From NCBI GenBank assembly GCA_965261695.1, contig OZ253474.1, positions 2,356,001 to 2,420,000 of the forward strand: a stretch of DNA of 64,000 nucleotides. Reading direction: 5' to 3'. Below are positions 61,274 to 64,000 of this stretch, one piece after another. This DNA is from Bin5 sp965261695 (lineage in GTDB: Bacteria; Chloroflexota; Anaerolineae; Caldilineales; Caldilineaceae). The position numbers and the translations under genes were made by a program. The stretch's first letter is position 1, and every line of letters starts with the position of its first letter. Under the pieces are notes generated by a model that was not told the origin of the DNA, ran no database searches, and saw nothing but the letters and a program-made list of their open reading frames with translations.

Positions 61274-62059
61274 TCACTGGTTCCTCGCTTTGCGGCGCTG
61301 TCGCGCGGCCTCGAAGAGAATGACGGCGCCGGCCGCGGCCACGTTGAGCGATTCGGTGGCGGCGGCCATCGGGATCGCGACCGTGGTCGCTCTATCCCAA
61401 ATCTGCGAACTGGCGCCGCGCGCCTCGCTCCCCAGCACCAGCGCAGACGGCCTGCTCCAATCGACATCATCGTACAGCACGCGGCCCTGCGCGCAGGCCA
61501 CATAAAGCGACTGACCGGCGGACAGCAGCGCCGAGACCGTTTGCCAGTGCGGCAGCGCGCGCAGCGCCACGCGAAAATGCGCGCCCATCGCCGCGCGCAT
61601 CACCTTGCCGTTGAACGGATCGACGCAGGCCGGCCCGAACAGGACCTGATCGACACCGGCTGCGGCAGCCGTGCGCAGGAGCGTCCCGGCGTTGCCCGGG
61701 TCCTGCACGCCGTCCAGAACGAGGGACAGCGCGGCGAAGGAAGGCAGAGCCAACTCCGGCATGGCGGCCACTGCCACAATGTTCTGGGGCGACACCGTCT
61801 CGCTGATTTTGTCGAGAATCTCCGCGCCCACCAGATAGAGCGGACAGATGGGCTCGAACTGCGCCATCAGGTCCGGCCGCGCGTCGGCAGCAGCCGCGGT
61901 GATAAAGCAGGCGTGGAAGGCTGCGCCCATCGCCAGCGCATCCTGCACCAGGCGCATCCCCTCCAACAGACAGAGGCCATGGGCTTGCCGGTGGCGCTGC
62001 CGGTGCAGCTTGCCCGCCAGTTTGACCTGTGGATTGCTGGAACTGATGATCTGTTTCAT
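61274..62059 (-). CDS. TrmH/SpoU-family RNA 2'-O-methyltransferase
   Basis: A 261-residue SPOUT methyltransferase. An N-terminal substrate-binding domain (SSNPQVKLAGKLHRQRHR) precedes motif 1 (LDGVQDPGNAGTLLRTAAAAG), motif 2 (LVLGSEARGAS) and motif 3 (IPMAAATESLNVAAAGAVILFEAARQR), the knotted AdoMet site. It methylates 2'-OH of rRNA (RlmB/RsmH-like target not set) or tRNA. ATG 62059 is preferred over the upstream frame to 62113. It follows the rplT terminator, so it is likely a separate unit. Confidence 0.9.
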   Translation of the reverse strand: MKQIISSSNPQVKLAGKLHRQRHRQAHGLCLLEGMRLVQDALAMGAAFHACFITAAAADARPDLMAQFEPICPLYLVGAEILDKISETVSPQNIVAVAAMPELALPSFAALSLVLDGVQDPGNAGTLLRTAAAAGVDQVLFGPACVDPFNGKVMRAAMGAHFRVALRALPHWQTVSALLSAGQSLYVACAQGRVLYDDVDWSRPSALVLGSEARGASSQIWDRATTVAIPMAAATESLNVAAAGAVILFEAARQRRKARNQ

Positions 62060-62159
62060 CCAGTTGAGCGGGAGCCGGGCGCGCCTGTCCCGGTGCATTG
62101 CGGTGGCCGCCAACTGTCCGAACAGATCGGGTTGGCGGCGCCCAAAATCACAGTTCAGA

Positions 62160-62187
62160 CAAAAAAAGCAGAGACGATTGCCTCTGC
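62160..62187 (-). terminator. Intrinsic terminator of the infC-rpmI-rplT operon
   Basis: On the minus strand GCAGAG and CTCTGC (62187-62168) form a stem, followed by a run of seven T (62167-62161). It lies 33 bases after the rplT stop, the normal place for operon termination. Confidence 0.82.
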
Positions 62188-62219
62188 CATCTTCACTCTG
62201 AATTGTCCGACAGCCGTTG

Positions 62220-62582
62220 CTAACTTGCGCTCAAATGGCTCTTGGCCAACTCAGCCAGGGCGCTGAATCCATCTGCGTCGCGCGCGGCGATGTCGGCCAG
62301 CACCTTGCGATCCACCTGCACGTCGGCCTGCTTAAGTCCGTAGATGAGATGGCTGTATTTAAGGCCGTTGAGCCGGGAGGCAGCATTGATGCGGGTAATC
62401 CACAGCCGCCGAAAATTCCGCTTGCGGGTGCGGCGGTCGCGATAGGCATAAGTAAGCGATTTGAGCATCGCCTCGTTGGCGCGCTTGAACAGCTTGGATC
62501 GGCTGCCGAACTGCCCCTTGGTGAACTTAAGCACCTTCTTATGGCGCCTGTGCGCATAAACCTTCGGTCTGGAACGTGCCAT
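62220..62582 (-). CDS. rplT: Large-subunit ribosomal protein L20
   Basis: A 120-residue L20 of usual length, a 23S rRNA-binding assembly protein that also autoregulates its operon in many bacteria. MARSRPKVYAHRRHKKVLKFTKG and the YAYRDRRTRKRNFRRLWITRINAA region are diagnostic. It starts at ATG 62582, 92 bases after rpmI. Confidence 0.96.
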   Translation of the reverse strand: MARSRPKVYAHRRHKKVLKFTKGQFGSRSKLFKRANEAMLKSLTYAYRDRRTRKRNFRRLWITRINAASRLNGLKYSHLIYGLKQADVQVDRKVLADIAARDADGFSALAELAKSHLSAS

Positions 62583-62674
62583 CAGTTGAATCCTCGTGTC
62601 TGACGATGTACGATGCCCGGCGTCCTATCGTGCGCCCAGGCATCCCGTTTGCATGAAAAAGTATGCAATGGAGA

Positions 62675-62863
62675 TCAGTTGATCAAGCTTTTGATCAACT
62701 TGATCTGACTGCCGTTCTTGCTTGTAATCTTGTGACGATACTCGCTGACTTTGCGTTTCTTGCGGCGCAGGTGGTTTCCGCCCTGTTTCCGGCGCAGCAA
62801 CTTGCCGTTCTTCGTCACGCGGAAGCGCTTTTGGGCGCCCTTATGGGTCTTCATCTTTGGCAT
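62675..62863 (-). CDS. rpmI: Large-subunit ribosomal protein L35
   Basis: A 62-residue L35, MPKMKTHKGAQKRFRVTKNGKL with the highly basic GGNHLRRKKRKVSEYRHK. ATG 62863 gives the family length; a longer frame to 63025 has no L35 features. It lies between infC and rplT in the conserved order. Confidence 0.95.
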   Translation of the reverse strand: MPKMKTHKGAQKRFRVTKNGKLLRRKQGGNHLRRKKRKVSEYRHKITSKNGSQIKLIKSLIN

Positions 62864-63112
62864 CGTTATTCTCAGTTGCTCCCGCGTCCCCCGTGCGTGG
62901 CGGGGCGCATTGAAATTGCTCAATGTCATGAACTGGCTAAACTGAATACGCGCCGCGTTCGCGCAGGCGTAACAACACGCGCCATGCAAGCAGCAAATGT
63001 TAGCATAGCCGACCGCGAAATCCAAAATTCCAACAGATGGATCCCGCAGACGGCTATATTCGCCTACGCCAGCGGGCGCGAAGCGTGCAGTGCCTCAGGC
63101 GAAACAGTTCGG

Positions 63113-63625
63113 TTACGCGGCTGGGGCGAGGAGCATCACCATGCTGCGGCCTTCAAAGCCGGGGCGAGATTCAACGACCGCCTCATCCTCCAACTCTTCC
63201 GTGACCCGTTTCATCAGGTCCAGAGCGATGTCGCGGTGGACGATCTCACGCCCTCGGAAGCGGATGCGCACCCGCACTTTGGCGCCATCTTTCAGGAACT
63301 TTCTCGTCTTGGTGAGAACGACCTGAATATCATGTTCGCCTGTTTTGGGCCGCAAGCGCACTTCCTTGATCTCGATTTGCTTCTGGGCCCTGCGCGACTC
63401 CCGCTCCCGTTTCTGTTTCTCGTAGAGGTATTTGCCGTAATCCATAAACCGGCAGACCGGCGGATTGGCATTGGGGGCAACTTCTACCAGATCCAGATCT
63501 TTCTCCTCTGCGGTCTGCAGAGCGACCTGCACATCCATGATACCGAGTTGAGTCCCGATTTCATCGATGACCCGCACCTCGCGCGTACGAATCCATTGGT
63601 TGATTCGTGTGGTGTTTCTACTAAT
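63113..63625 (-). CDS. infC: Translation initiation factor IF-3, probable AUU start
   Basis: A 170-residue IF-3 that binds the 30S subunit and controls start-codon selection. N-domain RINQWIRTREVRVIDEIGTQLG and C-domain IEIKEVRLRPKTGEHDIQVVL, RIRFRGREIVHRDIALDLM are clear. No ATG lies at the true N-terminus. A GTG at 63577 would drop 16 conserved residues. ATT at 63625 (ISRNTTRINQWIR) has AAAGGAGAG at ideal spacing, matching the AUU start used by infC in other bacteria, where it permits autorepression. Confidence 0.92.
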   Translation of the reverse strand: MSRNTTRINQWIRTREVRVIDEIGTQLGIMDVQVALQTAEEKDLDLVEVAPNANPPVCRFMDYGKYLYEKQKRERESRRAQKQIEIKEVRLRPKTGEHDIQVVLTKTRKFLKDGAKVRVRIRFRGREIVHRDIALDLMKRVTEELEDEAVVESRPGFEGRSMVMLLAPAA

Positions 63626-63807
63626 TACTGCTCTCCTTTTGGGGTATTGCCCGCGGCAACAAGGGCTTTGAAGCCCATCTCCCGTTATGAATTGCGGGAC
63701 GATTCGCGCTCAAATGATAATGTGGTGCTGCGTTGAACCACATATTCAGAGGGGGGTTGCTGCCAGGGCACATCGGTGGTTGATGATCCAACTGCTTACT
63801 CGTCGGA

Positions 63808-63836
63808 AGTATAGCAGTACAAGCGTATTACGTCAA
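63808..63836 (-). promoter_or_regulatory. Consensus promoter of infC operon
   Basis: On the minus strand TTGACG (63836-63831) and TATACT (63813-63808) are exactly 17 bases apart. The predicted start near 63801 gives a leader of about 175 bases before infC, long enough for autoregulation. Two small hairpins lie in it (GGGCTTCAAAGCCC near 63664-63677, TTGCCGCGGGCAA near 63651). Confidence 0.85.
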
Positions 63837-63853
63837 ACATGAAAATTGCGGCG

Positions 63854-63961
63854 GGCGCAACCGCCAATCGGTTGCGCGTTGCGGACGGAAGCGGGCGTTT
63901 GCCCCTGCTCAAAAACCGGAATAGCCAGTGGTTCGTGCGGTATAGGCTGCACGAACCACTG
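63854..63961. repeat. Two inverted repeats upstream of infC promoter
   Basis: GCGCAACCG and CGGTTGCGC form a 9-bp stem near 63854-63876. CAGTGGTTCGTGC (63926-63938) pairs perfectly with GCACGAACCACTG (63949-63961), a 13-bp stem with a 10-base loop. Neither has a T-run on the plus strand; on the minus strand the second is followed by GGTTTTTG about ten bases on, so it may be a terminator of an upstream minus-strand gene beyond the window. Confidence 0.6.
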
Positions 63962-64000
63962 ACCACGATCCACTTGCGGCGGATAACTGCGCCCGACAGG

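Noticed and set aside
62663..63736. Plus-strand open frame of 357 codons
   Set aside because: Antisense to rpmI and infC, which are certain.

Overview
The window looks like a chromosomal piece of a GC-rich, free-living, sugar-scavenging bacterium, most plausibly a Chloroflexota member (Caldilinea/Anaerolineae-like). The inference rests on Tat-type lipoprotein solute-binding proteins, many phytanoyl-CoA-dioxygenase-like oxygenases, a coenzyme F420 ligase, unusual glycosidase-like proteins and a standard infC-rpmI-rplT operon. It is an inference from gene content; no rRNA is present.

Layout. (1) 1-21280: two carbohydrate-uptake blocks, nearly all on the minus strand. The first reads from 10572 leftwards: a 1473-residue glycosidase-like/esterase fusion, MalF- and MalG-type permeases, and two tandemly duplicated binding proteins. 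A further glycosidase-like gene runs off the left edge. The second reads from 21280 leftwards: PhyH dioxygenase, a third binding protein, an NHL/TPR/Yip1-like membrane protein, a DUF5696-like protein and a paralogue of the fusion's N-terminal half. No ABC ATPase is seen, as is common for CUT1 systems that share one. (2) 21574-32586: core and accessory metabolism: WecG- and GT4-type glycosyltransferases, Sua5/YrdC, YqeB/EF2563, CofE, tRNA-Arg, aminotransferase, leucyl aminopeptidase, AIM24-like protein and a third PhyH. (3) 33456-37669: SDR, a PD-(D/E)XK-like protein with duplicated C-terminal domains, tRNA-Lys and a decayed ISAzo13-like element. (4) 37797-43014: MDR dehydrogenase, GH127 and GH67-like glycosidases for plant or algal polysaccharide side chains.

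(5) 43634-52807: AT-richer accessory DNA. Its core is an 8088-bp transposon (44720-52807) of the IS1595 type, with 26-bp imperfect inverted ends and an 8-bp target duplication (AAACCAAA). It carries its own transposase, a single-chain nuclease-methylase-specificity (R-M-S) gene and two small genes. A second, intact 2446-bp IS1595-type element sits inside it, with 23-bp perfect ends, 8-bp duplication TAGTTAAT and a secreted PT-repeat passenger gene. An IS3-type element has split the R-M-S gene. The transposon landed exactly in the loop of a hairpin within a 91-bp tandem repeat. This nested defence-carrying transposon is the most interesting system in the window.

(6) 53252-60121: a plus-strand LplB/LplC/lipoprotein uptake operon followed by ThuA-like, MDR dehydrogenase and beta-propeller glycosidase-like genes. 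(7) 60375-64000: a membrane-anchored helix-hairpin-helix protein, an RNA 2'-O-methyltransferase and infC-rpmI-rplT on the minus strand. That operon has a consensus promoter, a probable AUU start for infC and an intrinsic terminator.
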